From contig WELA01000694.1 in NCBI GenBank assembly GCA_009602735.1, positions 474,410 through 538,409 on the forward strand: a stretch of DNA of 64,000 nucleotides. The letters are read 5' to 3'. Position 1 is the first letter of the stretch. Each line of letters starts with the position of its first letter. Shown here piece after piece: positions 25,685-35,559 of this stretch. Both the position numbers and the translations under genes were made by a program. The notes under the pieces were generated by a model. It was not told where the DNA came from. It saw nothing but the letters and a program-made list of their open reading frames with translations, and searched no databases. The DNA comes from Mesotaenium endlicherianum. Its lineage: Eukaryota; Streptophyta; Zygnematophyceae; Zygnematales; Mesotaeniaceae.

Positions 25685-26065
25685 ATAGAAAAAGCGACGT
25701 CTCGGCGCGTCAAGTCAGGTTTTACACATGTGGAGCAAACTAGTCAAAAGTTTCAAGTCAGATGCCACACATGTGGAGAGGACTAGTCAAAGGCGCCAAG
25801 ACAGGTGCTACCCATGTAAGGTAGACTAGGCAAGGTCGTAGGTGGTGTGACCTTATTGGCTAGCCTACTCCTTAATGATAAAGAAAATTGTACAAGTTGG
25901 CCCAGAATCTGCCACGAACTCAAAATTTCATAGCGTCCACATAATTGCTCCAAATCTAAAAATTTGAGTGCCAAACGGATTGCGTCGGAGAACTCTACCG
26001 GGTCACCAAATTTGAGAGCATTCTCATTTCTGGAGTGTCGTTGAGAGCTGAGAGAGTAAGCACTC

Positions 26066-26066
26066 N
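26066..26066. other. single N flanked by a direct duplication (contig join)
   Basis: GAGAGAGTAAGCACTC stands on both sides of the N. This looks like two contig ends that overlap but were not merged. Confidence 0.8.
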
Positions 26067-26458
26067 GAGAGAGTAAGCACTCCTCCAAATCAGTGCAAAA
26101 ACTTCTGAAAATCATAAGTCCTTCTATACTTCTTTAAATACTGCAAAGTAAGTCTCAAAATGGGCGCTGTAAGATGTTCTACCAGAGTCTTGAGTTTAAA
26201 GCATTCCAAGTTCAGGGGAGGGCACAATGTCAGAAGGCATATTCTGCCCTAACAATGCCAGCAGCCTGACCCTCTTCTACTTGAAGCATCATATCTCTCT
26301 CACCAGTGCTTCAAATTGAGCAAACTTGGACTCTAAATGACCGGCTACTCATGGACTATAGCCAGGTAAATTTTCAGAATTTATTATGCAGAGACCTATC
26401 ACCAGTAGCAGTTTTAGTTTTCTGTCCAGAAACTGCGAGAAGAGAAGAGTGTCTAATG

Positions 26459-29400
26459 TCAATTTTTCCTCTTTCTTGTTCTTGCAGGCTGCCTCCAAGG
26501 GGTCTTCTGCTGCTTCTTGATGGTGGCAGGCTGCCTCCCTGAAGTCTTCGGGCTTCTAGTAGAGAGACTTGGGGCTGGTCCAAGATGGGGGTTGGCGGCA
26601 TGGAAGCGCTTCAACTTTCTCTGAACTTTGTCAAGGTAGTGCGCCGCCACCCAACTATTCTCCGAATCTGGATATCCTTTCCACTTGATCAAGTATTGCT
26701 GCTGTCTCCTGAAATTTCTCATAGCCACTATGTCTTCCACTTCGTACTCCAAATGATCATCCACTATTGTTGGGGCTGGTGGGGTTGTCACACGTCCTGG
26801 GAACTTGTTGTCGGGTTGCACATATGGCTTGAAGAGGGAAGCGTGGAATACGGGGTCGATGTGCATAGTCTGGGGAAGTTCTAGCTTGAAAGCAACGGGG
26901 TTGACTTGCTGGATAATCTTGAAGGGTCCCAAATACTTGGGAGAGAACTTGCTGCCGGCAGGCCTGTTGTTCAGGGAAATGTTCTTGGATGATAGTAACA
27001 CGTTGTCACCCACTCTGTACGTAATTTCTCTTCTGGATCTGTTCGCCACTCTTGCTTGAGCATCTTGCGCGTGTTGTAGAGCTTTCTTCGCTGCTGTAAG
27101 GGCTGCTTCTAATGTCTCCATAAAATCTGTGGCTGCAGGTACTTCATCATGGCCAGCCGTGAAGCTCAGTGGCGTGGTCGGATGGAAGCCATAGTTGAGG
27201 AAGAATGGGGACTCTTGGGTAGAGGCCTGCGTAGTGTTGTTGTAGGCAAACTCGAGGGGGGTCAAGTACATGTCCCAGTCTTGCTCGAGGGTAGACACGT
27301 AGGCCTTTAGAGAGGTCTTTAGGGTACGATTCATACGCTCGGTTTGCCCATCTGATTGTGGGTGGTATGCGGTAGACATATCCTGCGATGTACCCAAGTT
27401 CTTGAAGAGATTTTTCCAGAAATGGCTTGTAAATCTTGGGTCTCTATCTAACATTCTTGATGGTAGTCCATGGAGTCGGAAGATGTTGTCAAAGATGAGT
27501 CTTGCAAGTTGTGGTGTTGTAGCCTTAGTCGTCGTGGGAATAAAATGAGCCATCTTGGTAAGTCTGTCCACCGCCGTGAGTATTGCATTATGGCCTCGAG
27601 GTGTCACGGGCAAGTCCACGATAAGGTCCATTGAGATGTCCGTCCATTGTCTTTCGGGGATTGGTAGTGGTTGGAGGAGTCCTCCCGCCTTTTGCGATGA
27701 TGGCTTGATTCTTTGGCATGTGTCACAGCTCCTGCAGTACTCCTTGACTTGCTTAGACATGCCTGGCCAACAATAAGTCCTAGCTAGAACGCCCGTGGTC
27801 CTTNTGCAATAAGTCCTGGCTAGAACGCCCGTGGTCCTTAGGATTCCGAAGTGTCCTCCAAGAGGGTTGTTGTGTGCTTCTCGTAGAAGCAAGAGCCGGA
27901 GGTCTATGTCATTGGGAACACATCTCTGGCCCGTGTCTTGCCTCACCCAATAATTGCCTTCTTGCTTCTTGTTTGGGTCCAAGGTTGCTTCTCCGTTCTT
28001 GTAGTAAGGGTCTTTTTTATAGGCGGCTGAAAATTGAGCTTCCAGATCTTTCTTCAGCGATGTCATCACTGCGTTGAATTGCAGTCTTGAGAGGGGGTCA
28101 GCCGGGTTTGTCTTGTCGGGCTGGTACTGAATTGTGATGTTGTATTGTTGCAAGTATTCGCTCCATCTTGCTTGTCTCCTTGAGAGATACGGCTGCGTCT
28201 GGAGGTGCTTTAACGCTTCGTGATCCGTGGTAACCAGTACCTTGCGTCCTTCAACGTAGCAGCGCCAAACCTTCAAGGCATGTACAATCGCCAATGCCTC
28301 TCGCTCCGTGGTTGTATAATTTTGCTCGGCTGGATTTAGCTTCCTTGACTCGTAGGCGATGGGCTGCAGTCCCTTGCCTTGGTCTTGAAGCAGGATTGCT
28401 CCTATTGCATAGGAAGATGCATCGGTGATGACGTGGAAGGGCCAATCTGGGTTTGGACTTGGGAGTGTGAGCACCGGGGATGTGGTCAATCTTCGCTTTA
28501 ACTCTTGAAATGCCTCTTCCTCTTTCTCGGTCCATGTATATAGCCTGTCCTTCTTGAGTAGATCTGTCAGGGGGGCTGCTATGTGCGAGAAGCCTTGGAT
28601 GAATTTTCTGTACCAATTGGCAAATCCCAAGAATGACTGGAGTTCTTTCTTGGTCGTGGGGGTTGGCCATTCCTCCACCACCGTGGTCTTCTTGGGGTCT
28701 ATCTTGATGCCATCAGCAGTCACGTGGAGACCTAGGAACTCCACTTCTTGTTTGGCAAACTCGCATTTTGACTCCTTCGCAAACAGCTTGTTTTGCTTCA
28801 ATACTTCAAGGACTTCTTTCAAGTGTCTCGCATGCTCTTCAAGGGTCTTGCTGTAGATAAGGATGTCATCGATGAATACCACCACAAATCTGTCCAACAT
28901 GGGCTGAAATATGGTGTTCATCATAGTCATGAAAGTTGCTGGCGCGTTGGTGAGTCCAAATGGCAGGACCATGAACTCAAAATGTCCATATCTTGTCCTG
29001 AATGCCGTCTTCTCTATGTCCGGTTCTGCGATGCGAATCTGGTGGTAGCCGCTCCGTAAGTCAATCTTCGTGAAGTACTTGGCTCCAACCAGCCGGTCCA
29101 TGAGCTCATCCATGCGCGGCAGCGGGTATCGATTCTTGATGGTGATCTTGTTGAGGGCGCGATAGTCCACACACATCCTCAAGGTACCATCTTTCTTCTT
29201 GACAAATAGCACCGGGGCTCCAAATGGCGACTTGCTAGGTCGAATGAAGCCATGCTCCAGTAGCTCCTTGATTTGCTTCTTGACTTCGTCTAGCTCCGTG
29301 TATGACATTTTGAACGTAGGCCGAGAGATGGGCTTGCTTCCGGGCTCCAACTCTATCTTGTGGTCTACGAATCTTTTGGGGGGTAGGCCCTTGGGCAATT

Positions 29401-30157
29401 CCGGGGAGAACACTTCTTTGTAGTCCTCTAAGACTTCTTGTATCTCCTTGGGAACGGGGCTGCCTTCTTGACTCTCGATGTCTTTCTTGATGTCTTTTGG
29501 CGTGATCAAGGCCAAAAGAAGCTCGTGTCCCTTTCTCACAAGTCTTTTGAGTTGGAGGGCGGACAATAGTATCTCGTGTGCCGGCTTCTCGATGTGTTGG
29601 GTCTGGATATTCTGGATTGCGCGCAAAATACAGATTCTTGAAGTGATGTCATTCTTGATCTTGATAGTACCGGTCCTCCAATCAACTTGGGGGTTGTGCT
29701 TGGTCAACCAAGGCGTCCCTAGAATGACGTCGTACTTGCCCAATTGCATGGGGGAGAACACTACTCTATCCTTGAAGGACTTGATAGAGAGTGCCAAGGG
29801 ATACGTCTTCTTGGAAGAGGTAGTATAGGAGAATCCATCGGGCATCATAATCTCCTCATTGTGGTCAAGAGTTCGCATAGTAATACCGTGCTTGGTGGCA
29901 AAATCTGCAGCAATGAAGTTGCCTTGAGCTCCGCTATCCACCAAGATGTGGACCTTCTCTCCTCCAAGGTTACCTCTCAAACTCATTGGGGCTGGAACGT
30001 CGTCTTCAACGGGGGTCTCCACCTCACTTGGCGTGTTGCCTTCTCGTGAAGTGGGTCTTGGGGTGGTAGGCTCCTGGCCTACCGGCGCTGTCCGTTTTTT
30101 GACAACTTTTTGGGGCATGAAAGTGCACGATGGCCCTTTTCCTTGCAATAGAAGCAT
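26459..30157 (-). CDS. pol: element B pol polyprotein: protease, RT, RNase H, integrase, chromodomain
   Basis: One open frame of 1,232 codons. In order: protease with '[13 protein letters not shown]' (about 29,930); RT with '[17 protein letters not shown]', '[14 protein letters not shown]' and the catalytic '[11 protein letters not shown]' (about 28,860); RNase H with '[16 protein letters not shown]' and '[15 protein letters not shown]'; integrase with the HHCC zinc region, '[13 protein letters not shown]', and the D-D-E set in 'DLIVDLP', 'LDRDPRFTS' and '[13 protein letters not shown]'. At the end is a chromodomain, '[19 protein letters not shown]' then '[16 protein letters not shown]', which in chromoviruses steers integration to marked chromatin. 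A single N at 27804 sits in an 11-residue direct repeat ('[11 protein letters not shown]' twice), most likely an assembly duplication. The start is uncertain: the zinc knuckle just upstream is in another frame, so pol is probably expressed by a frameshift or the frame is damaged. Confidence 0.93.
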   Translation of the reverse strand: MLLLQGKGPSCTFMPQKVVKKRTAPVGQEPTTPRPTSREGNTPSEVETPVEDDVPAPMSLRGNLGGEKVHILVDSGAQGNFIAADFATKHGITMRTLDHNEEIMMPDGFSYTTSSKKTYPLALSIKSFKDRVVFSPMQLGKYDVILGTPWLTKHNPQVDWRTGTIKIKNDITSRICILRAIQNIQTQHIEKPAHEILLSALQLKRLVRKGHELLLALITPKDIKKDIESQEGSPVPKEIQEVLEDYKEVFSPELPKGLPPKRFVDHKIELEPGSKPISRPTFKMSYTELDEVKKQIKELLEHGFIRPSKSPFGAPVLFVKKKDGTLRMCVDYRALNKITIKNRYPLPRMDELMDRLVGAKYFTKIDLRSGYHQIRIAEPDIEKTAFRTRYGHFEFMVLPFGLTNAPATFMTMMNTIFQPMLDRFVVVFIDDILIYSKTLEEHARHLKEVLEVLKQNKLFAKESKCEFAKQEVEFLGLHVTADGIKIDPKKTTVVEEWPTPTTKKELQSFLGFANWYRKFIQGFSHIAAPLTDLLKKDRLYTWTEKEEEAFQELKRRLTTSPVLTLPSPNPDWPFHVITDASSYAIGAILLQDQGKGLQPIAYESRKLNPAEQNYTTTEREALAIVHALKVWRCYVEGRKVLVTTDHEALKHLQTQPYLSRRQARWSEYLQQYNITIQYQPDKTNPADPLSRLQFNAVMTSLKKDLEAQFSAAYKKDPYYKNGEATLDPNKKQEGNYWVRQDTGQRCVPNDIDLRLLLLREAHNNPLGGHFGILRTTGVLARTYCXRTTGVLARTYCWPGMSKQVKEYCRSCDTCQRIKPSSQKAGGLLQPLPIPERQWTDISMDLIVDLPVTPRGHNAILTAVDRLTKMAHFIPTTTKATTPQLARLIFDNIFRLHGLPSRMLDRDPRFTSHFWKNLFKNLGTSQDMSTAYHPQSDGQTERMNRTLKTSLKAYVSTLEQDWDMYLTPLEFAYNNTTQASTQESPFFLNYGFHPTTPLSFTAGHDEVPAATDFMETLEAALTAAKKALQHAQDAQARVANRSRREITYRVGDNVLLSSKNISLNNRPAGSKFSPKYLGPFKIIQQVNPVAFKLELPQTMHIDPVFHASLFKPYVQPDNKFPGRVTTPPAPTIVDDHLEYEVEDIVAMRNFRRQQQYLIKWKGYPDSENSWVAAHYLDKVQRKLKRFHAANPHLGPAPSLSTRSPKTSGRQPATIKKQQKTPWRQPARTRKRKN
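27804..27804. other. single N inside a duplicated stretch of element B pol
   Basis: About 32 bases with TAGAACGCCCGTGGTCCTT occur on both sides of the N. The insertion keeps the reading frame but duplicates residues of the integrase zinc region, an artefact of contig joining. Confidence 0.85.
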
Positions 30158-31358
30158 AGTCCAGCCGTCATGAGAGCTTCTTTTTCAGCCGGGGAGAGTC
30201 TTGCTTTCACTCCTTGCTAGTTTCTTGCATCATAAGTGTCATTGGAGGGTCTTCCACTCTTCCAGGCAGCCGCGGGGTCCTTTTTAATAACTCCGATTTC
30301 TATGGGTGTGGGTCCAGATTCGGATGTGGAAGGGGTTGCGTACACCCACGTCGCCGGAACCCGTGAAGATGGAGGCACGGAGTGCTTGAAATCCAAGATA
30401 TCCACCTTTTGGGCCACTTCAATGATCCTTGAGAAGTCCGTCAAGTCGCGTAATTCCACTTCCTTTGCCACCTTGGGCTTGAGGCCAAAGATGTAGCGGT
30501 CAATCTTCTCCTCGAGAGACATGTTGGGGATCTCAAGAGTGAGGGTGTGAAATCTGGATGTATACTCTTGAACGGACGTCGTTTGCTTGAGATGGTGGAG
30601 CTTTCCTCGGGCAATCTTCTCCGCATTGATGGGCATGAATTGCTTCTTGAGGGCCTCATGAAAATCTGCCCATCTTGCTTATGATGGTGGGGGCTCTTGG
30701 CCGAGCATGGGGTGCGCCATAGCTTGATATATAGCCGCTTGATAGTTACGCCACCATGATGTTGCTGCTCCTCTAAGTAAGGTAACAGTAAAGGGAACGT
30801 AGTCCTCCTCGGGTACTTCAAGGAATGCGAGGTACGTCTTCACTTCGTAGAGCCATAAATTCAGGTTGGCACCTTTTTCGGGGTTGAAAGTGTCGGGTTT
30901 GCCGGGCTTGATGAGTTTCCTTGCTCTCGTTGGCTCTTGTGGAGGCGCTTGAGCCGGGGCTGGATTTTGAGCATTGCTCGCAATAGGGGCAACTATGGCA
31001 GCCATAGCTTCTCTTGACGCTTGCACGGTTGCTTCATAGGTGGCCAAGCCCACTTGGTTGTGGACGGTGATTAGGAAGGCTGCCCACTCATTTGCGGGAA
31101 TCCCTTGTGGTGGGGTCAACTTTGCTATAGCGGCTGCCACGGGATTTGACGGTGCTCCTCCTTGTGGTGCTTCTTGTTGTTGCAGATTCCTTGAGTAGGC
31201 TCTCCCATCGGCGCTGGAGGAGGGTGTACTCCTCCTTGTGGTGCTCCTTGTTGTTGCAAATTTTCTTGAGTGGGCTCTCTCATCGGCGCTGGAGGAGGGT
31301 GTCTTGGAGAGGAAGGGCTTCCTTTGAAAGCTTGCTGTTGGTCTTGAGGATCGGCCAT
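30158..31358 (-). pseudogene. gag: element B gag with frame breaks
   Basis: The likely start is 'MADPQDQQQAF' at 31358, close behind the PBS. A short Pro/Gln-rich repeat region ('PPPAPMGEPTQ' and a second similar unit) is followed by a frame change near 31180 into 'AAAIAKLTPPQGIPANEW' and a Gag capsid core ('LNLWLYEVKTYLAFLEVP'). A further break is near 30660-30680, then 'TSVQEYTSRFHTLTLEIP', the retrotrans_gag-type region, to a stop at 30217. One CCHC knuckle '[14 protein letters not shown]' lies at about 30130-30175 in a frame different from pol. Gag forms the particle; this copy needs at least two frame corrections. Confidence 0.75.
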
Positions 31359-31375
31359 CTTCTTGTGCTACCAAA

Positions 31376-31395
31376 GTGCCTAGCTCCGATACCAC
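31376..31395 (-). other. primer binding site of element B
   Basis: On the minus strand the sequence beginning within two bases of the 5' LTR reads TGGTATCGGAGC, one base from TGGTATCAGAGC, the plant-type site complementary to the 3' end of initiator tRNA-Met. Confidence 0.85.
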
Positions 31396-31898
31396 TGTAG
31401 TGAAACAGATAGAGAAAGTACTTAGTGAAATAGAATACTTTATCTATTCAAGACAAGGATCTTTGAACATAAGTGGTAGCTTCTTGAAAGAGAGATGGCT
31501 TCTTGAAAGTTAATATATTTCTGGATTTTGGCAAGTACAAGAGTGATTCTGGAATGTCTTTCTATGTTCTAGCTCTTGTTTATATACTTGCTACATAAGT
31601 AATTTCTAGGAAGGTGTATGTTGATGTGTTGGCACCCAACACATCCCAAAACTTGCCACCTCTTTCTAGAATAATGTACACATGTCCTTTTGACCTAAAA
31701 ATGGCACATTTGACTTTTGCCACATGGAGTTCTTCTAGGTCTTTCCTCTAACTTCGAAAATGCCTTGGAAGGTTCAAAGGACATGAACCAAGTTACTAGA
31801 GTACCTATTCACACTTGACTCCACACAATACTACTCCAAATATATTTGAAAACATTAAAATATATGCAAACTAATATATAATAACTTAAATCACTACA
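31396..31898 (-). repeat. element B LTR, 5' copy
   Basis: 503 bp; near-identical to 25171-25673. In the element's sense this is the promoter-bearing 5' LTR, followed by PBS and gag. GCTCT follows at 31899-31903. Confidence 0.95.
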
Positions 31899-31903
31899 GC
31901 TCT

Positions 31904-32286
31904 CAAGCTCCAGGAGTACGAGATGACAGTGATACATCGAGCAGGTATACTCAACAACGACGCCGATGGACTCAGCAGCAACCCCAAACCCATCCGTAGA
32001 CGACAGAACGGGAGCTCGAGAAGACGAAGATCCGAGCAGCCCAGCAGAATTGGTCGCCTGCCTGGCCGTAATGGCTAGAATGGTAGCATCAGGAGAAGCT
32101 GAGCCTCTACCTCTGTTCAGTCCAGAGATCCGGAAAGATCAAGCCACTATGCATTGGCTGAAGATGGAAGTTCATATAGAAGGATTATCGGCGAAAGAAA
32201 AGGACCAGGTGGGCCATTGAGCTAAAAGGTTTTGCTGGAAACGCAATAACCTCTTCAAGATTGAAGAAACTGGTCACGAAAAGTTA
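31904..32286 (+). pseudogene. element A RNase H end and RNase H-integrase connection, decayed
   Basis: The frame left at 25170 resumes here: 'LKLQEYEMTVIHRAGILNN' completes the RNase H end (compare '[19 protein letters not shown]' in element B). After 'DADGLSSNP' a frameshift near 31960-32000 leads into the frame of the integrase. A TGA at 32218 interrupts the connection. Confidence 0.75.
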
Positions 32287-33453
32287 GTGCCAGAACCCAC
32301 CAAAAGACGAGCTCTGGTGCAGGAAATGCATGAGAATACTGGACACTATGGTGTCAAGAGAACATACAGTCTTCTCGAGCTGTCTAACTGGTGGAGGGGC
32401 ATGAAGCAGCAGTGTGAGGATGTGATCAAGGCCTGTAAAAGCTGCAATCGCGTCAAGGCTGGTTTTACGCAGCAACACCCACACCTGCAACCTCTGCCAA
32501 TCATGGGCCTAAGATACCGGTGGAGCTGCGATCTTGCAGGTGAGCTACCGCTGTCTAAGCGAGGTAACAAGTACATTTTGGTCATGATTAAGCATTTCTC
32601 TAAGTGGATAGAGGTGGTGCCTCTAACTGCTAAGGAAAGCTTGGGGACCGCGGAATCGCTCCTCAATGGTGTGATTGTACGTCATGGAGCCCCAGCAGAA
32701 GTGCTGACAGACCAAGGGTCTGAGTTCCAAGGATCTTTTCAGAAACTCCTGGGCAAATGCTTCATTGACCATCGCACTACGTCTAGAGACCACCCACAAG
32801 CAGATGGTCTGGCAGAACGGATGGTGCAAACCACTAAGTCTACTTTGCGCAAATTTTGCCTTGAGCATGATAAGCGTGATTGGTATCTGGCCCTGCCATG
32901 GCTGGTTATGGGTTACAAATTTAGCAAGCAAGCTGCTTTGGCGAATTACTCGCCTTATCAGATTCTGTTTGGAAGAAGTCCAGTTGTGCCCTGCAGCATC
33001 AAGCAGGAGATGGAGCAGGTGAAAGACCTGGACAACCCTGATGAACTGCTAAAGGTCATGTTGCGCCGCAAGGTGTTATTTGAGCACATGATGCCTGCGG
33101 CCCTGGACAATCTGAATATTGCACAGAAAAGAGACACGCAGCGTTACGCCAGGGCGCGAGATGGGAGCTACCGCCTGCAAATGACGCAGATCCAGGAAGG
33201 AGACTTCGTCTACCGCAAGCGCCAGACCAAGACCACCATTGACACCAATTCAGGTGCAGTAATCTTACGCGTGAAACATGCGTTCGACAATGGTGTGTTG
33301 GAAGTGGAAGGTTCTGATGGTAAAACCATGAGAGATCACGTGCAGAACTGTTCGCTGTGCCACTTGCCTAATATCAATCCTACGGTTAAGACTGTGCCCG
33401 AGGAATTGGTGCCAGTCACGCCTTGTGCCAGCTGCAAAGTGCTGGATGATTAA
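32287..33453 (+). pseudogene. element A integrase
   Basis: Integrase joins cDNA to the host chromosome. This 388-codon frame is unbroken. It has the HHCC zinc region ('HENTGHYGVKRT' then 'ACKSCNRVKAG', near 32330-32460), the catalytic core with D in 'WSCDLAGELPLS' (near 32525), D in 'VLTDQGSEFQG' (near 32705) and E in 'QADGLAERMVQT' (near 32800), and a C-terminal beta-rich region ('IQEGDFVYRKRQ', near 33190). The D-D-E spacing is normal. The last residues already hold the first Cys pair of a PHD-like finger, which continues past the stop. Confidence 0.88.
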
Positions 33454-33560
33454 GAAGCAATGGTAACTTGCGATATGTGTGGTGCCCGTTGGCATCTTCT
33501 GCATTGGTGAAGAAGAGATTCTGGCAGGACGGTGGGAACGTCCTAACTGCCTTCCCATAA
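33418..33560 (+). pseudogene. PHD-finger-like module fused to element A integrase
   Basis: From 33421 the codons read 'PCASCKVLDD', TAA, 'EAMVTCDMCGARWHL', then a one-base frame shift, then 'CIGEEEILAGRWERPNC'. This is the spacing of a C4HC3 PHD finger: C-x2-C, C-x2-C, W-H, C, and a final W-x-x-P-x-C. The next-to-last zinc ligand Cys is Arg in this copy. The position matches that of the chromodomain in element B, so a histone-tail reader for integration targeting is a fair inference. The copy is broken by one stop and one frameshift. Confidence 0.68.
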
Positions 33561-33621
33561 CTCCCAGCGACAGGGCCAGGTTATAAAAGCTTTCAGCAGA
33601 AAGGCAGGGACGCCTCAGCTG

Positions 33622-33632
33622 AAAGGGAGGGG
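33622..33632 (+). other. polypurine tract of element A
   Basis: AAAGGGAGGGG (with one adjacent base) directly precedes TGTAAGGG, the start of the full LTR. This fixes the functional LTR start at 33633. Confidence 0.75.
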
Positions 33633-35156
33633 TGTAAGGGAAACTGAAGACAAGCTATCCTTTCGAAAATTTCTGCTAAGTGTTGAATGAGGAACTGGTT
33701 GAACATGGGAAACACTGAGTGTGGGATGCCTCACCGCATGATGCAAGTGCAGGAAGACCAAGAATGGGTCAAACCCCAACCAGTCTGTCACCGACACACG
33801 TGCAAGGGAGGATCAACCCGGTCGATCCCAACGTGCAACAACGCATCGACACGTTAACCAAGTCGAAGGCAGACGTGCTGAGAAGCCACGCACGCGCAAG
33901 GGCTCCGACGCTGTTAGGCACGACAGCTGTCGCGACTGCTATCCACTTGACGGTGCCACACGCGCAGCGCAAATCATGGCCGCCCAAGTACGGGAAGTCA
34001 GCATTGACTCACCAACCAGAGAACCGAGTCAGCGGTCATGTTGAAGTCGTTATCACTGTCAAAGTGGACACGACACGTCAAACCCACATCTAAGATTGGA
34101 TGGGGATTTGGACAGAGTAGTCAGCCGAAAGGCTAGGGGCATGGGATCAGCAATAAGCCAGCCCAGCGAGTGCCAAGAAAGGTACTGATCAATCGGCTAT
34201 CCAAGCCAAGTACAGTAGGGATGTTGCAAAGGGCGTTGTGTGCCGCCTCGGCCAGACCCTTAGGTAACTAGTCACGGCTTGAGCGTTCATCCTAAACGCT
34301 GCCAGCCAGCCACATAGGCGTGATTATCAGCTGAAAGGCTAAGCGGTTACAGGCGACAATCCCAATGCATGCATGCATGCTCAATGACAACTTCTAAGCT
34401 GTGTGAGAGCTGCTGGGTAAGGACGGCATGCAAGCTAAGCGCTGTGACTAAGCACTGGCATTCTTGAGAGAGGACAGCGTGTGGTGCCTGTGAAAGGCAC
34501 GAGTCCTGCCTGAAGCAGCCTCGTTCTTGCTCGCATCATTGTCAAAGGAAGCTGAAGAAGCAGAAGGAGCGCAAAGAAGAAGGAGTTCACAAGTCCAAGA
34601 AGAGCCGGGGCGCCACGCTTCTACCGACGCCGGAAGATTTCTTCCTAAGTGTATCATAGAAAGGTGAGACCTCAGGAGTTCTCAAGAGAGGATCTCGCTG
34701 TTAAAAAGTAGAGAGCTGCAGAATAGAATCCGTTAGGCTATTAGCACAGATTTGGGTCAAAACGCCGCAAGCGTGCGAGGATCACTTAAAATGGTGAGTG
34801 CTGTGTTAGTTTCAAAGTTCTCAGAAGTCTCAATGGTCGAATTGCTGATAGCAAGAGTAGTATTAACAAGTAAAGCTCTCAGTGAAGAACTGAGTGAGCC
34901 CAGCCAAGCAGTGAAGAGCTGTTAAGGCGCAGTGTCGAGCGAAGAGCTCAGACCAGGCCAGCATACATGTGCAGTTCAAAGTTTTGTAAGCTGTGACTTG
35001 TGGAAGTTAAGCGGAAGCCTTGAAGAGCGATTTTCTTTGAACCTGGCATTGCCTGTTAAGCTGCTTAGACGTGAATTCTGCAAACTACAAACTTGTTCAT
35101 TCTGTAAACCCTCAACTTGGGCAAAAGCCTGTGTGGAAGTAAGACGCTTCTGTCCT
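33633..35156 (+). repeat. element A full-length LTR
   Basis: 1,524 bp from TGTAAGGGAAACTG behind the PPT to GCTTCTGTCCT, the same bases that end the left LTR before the internal region (17746-17756). Position 33921-33932 is the palindrome CGACAGCTGTCG. A TGCATGCATGCATGC run lies near 34365. The LTR does not end in CA, so its exact 3' end could be off by a base or two. Confidence 0.85.
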
Positions 35157-35445
35157 TGTAAGGGAAACTGAAGAGAAGCTATCTTTTCGAAAATTTCTGC
35201 TAAGTGTTGAATGAGGAACTGGTTGAACATGAGAAGCACTGAGTGTGGGATGCCTCACCGCATGATGCAAGTGCAGGAAGACCAGGAATGGGCCAAATCC
35301 CAACCAGTCTGTCACCGACACACGTGCAAGGGACGATCAACCCGATCCCCACGTGCAGCGACGCACCGACACGTCAACCAAGTCGAAGGCACACGTGCTG
35401 AGAAGCCACGCACGTGCCAGGGGTCTGACGCTCTTAGGCACGACA
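35157..35445 (+). repeat. partial LTR of element A joined head-to-tail to the full LTR
   Basis: It begins TGTAAGGGAAACTGAAGA directly after the end of the full LTR and matches its first 293 bp (33633-33925), ending GGCACGACA. It stops exactly where the left LTR (15193) takes up, save for the two bases GC. Confidence 0.88.
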
Positions 35446-35559
35446 CAAACCGATTGTTAAAGTTGGTATAGCGGCGCAAATTGATGGTAAAAATGCGTTT
35501 ATCCAATTTGTAATAAACAAAGCTTGAAGTTCTAGTTTTGTAATTTGCCCAATAACTAG

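Larger units (their letters stand above)
25171..31898 (-). mobile_element. complete Ty3/gypsy chromovirus (element B)
   Basis: 6,728 bp with two 503-bp LTRs (25171-25673 and 31396-31898) that start TGTAGTGA and end TCACTACA, a 5-bp GCTCT target duplication, an initiator-Met-type PBS, a PPT, gag, and a long pol ending in a chromodomain. It is on the minus strand, opposite to its host element A. The LTRs differ at roughly ten positions by eye (about 2%), so the insertion is young. Pol is nearly intact; gag has frame breaks, so this copy may need help in trans. Confidence 0.95.
15193..35445 (+). mobile_element. large Ty3/gypsy retrotransposon (element A) with DNMT and PHD modules, permuted LTRs
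   Basis: Order of parts: partial LTR 15193-17756, gag 17786-19503, pol from 19500 (protease, C5-DNA methyltransferase, long linker, reverse transcriptase, RNase H split by element B, integrase, PHD-like finger), PPT 33622-33632, full LTR 33633-35156, partial LTR 35157-35445. RT-RNase H-integrase order gives the Ty3/gypsy class. It is flanked by CAAA at 15189-15192 and 35446-35449 (ACAAA if one base is shared), placed in the TIR of the host element. Without element B, the solo LTR and a 120-bp repeat unit it is about 12.2 kb, long for this class. It cannot be autonomous now because pol has many stops. Confidence 0.88.
14482..35504. mobile_element. second-level TIR element, itself split by the gypsy insertion
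   Basis: The left TIR (about 14482-14600) includes CCACTATACCAACTTTAACA and ATTCTGCCAATTTGGACAAA. The matching right TIR is in two pieces: 15130-15192 (inner part, inverted) and 35446-35504 (outer part, inverted). Removing the gypsy DNA restores a continuous inverted copy. The intact element would be about 0.77 kb, with no coding capacity. Its outer borders are approximate, as I could not find its target duplication. Confidence 0.65.
13607..35550. mobile_element. outermost TIR element (MULE-like copy 2) holding the whole nest
   Basis: The left end is GGACAAATTACAAAACTAG and the right end is CTAGTTTTGTAATTTGCCC, an inverted pair. Directly outside both ends lies AATAACTAG (13598-13606 and 35551-35559), a 9-bp target duplication typical of Mutator-like elements. 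The element's own body (13607 to about 14481) is a reverse-orientation relative of the element at 11832-12828. The rest of its right TIR is at 35505-35550, pushed 21 kb away by later insertions. No transposase is visible. Confidence 0.75.
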
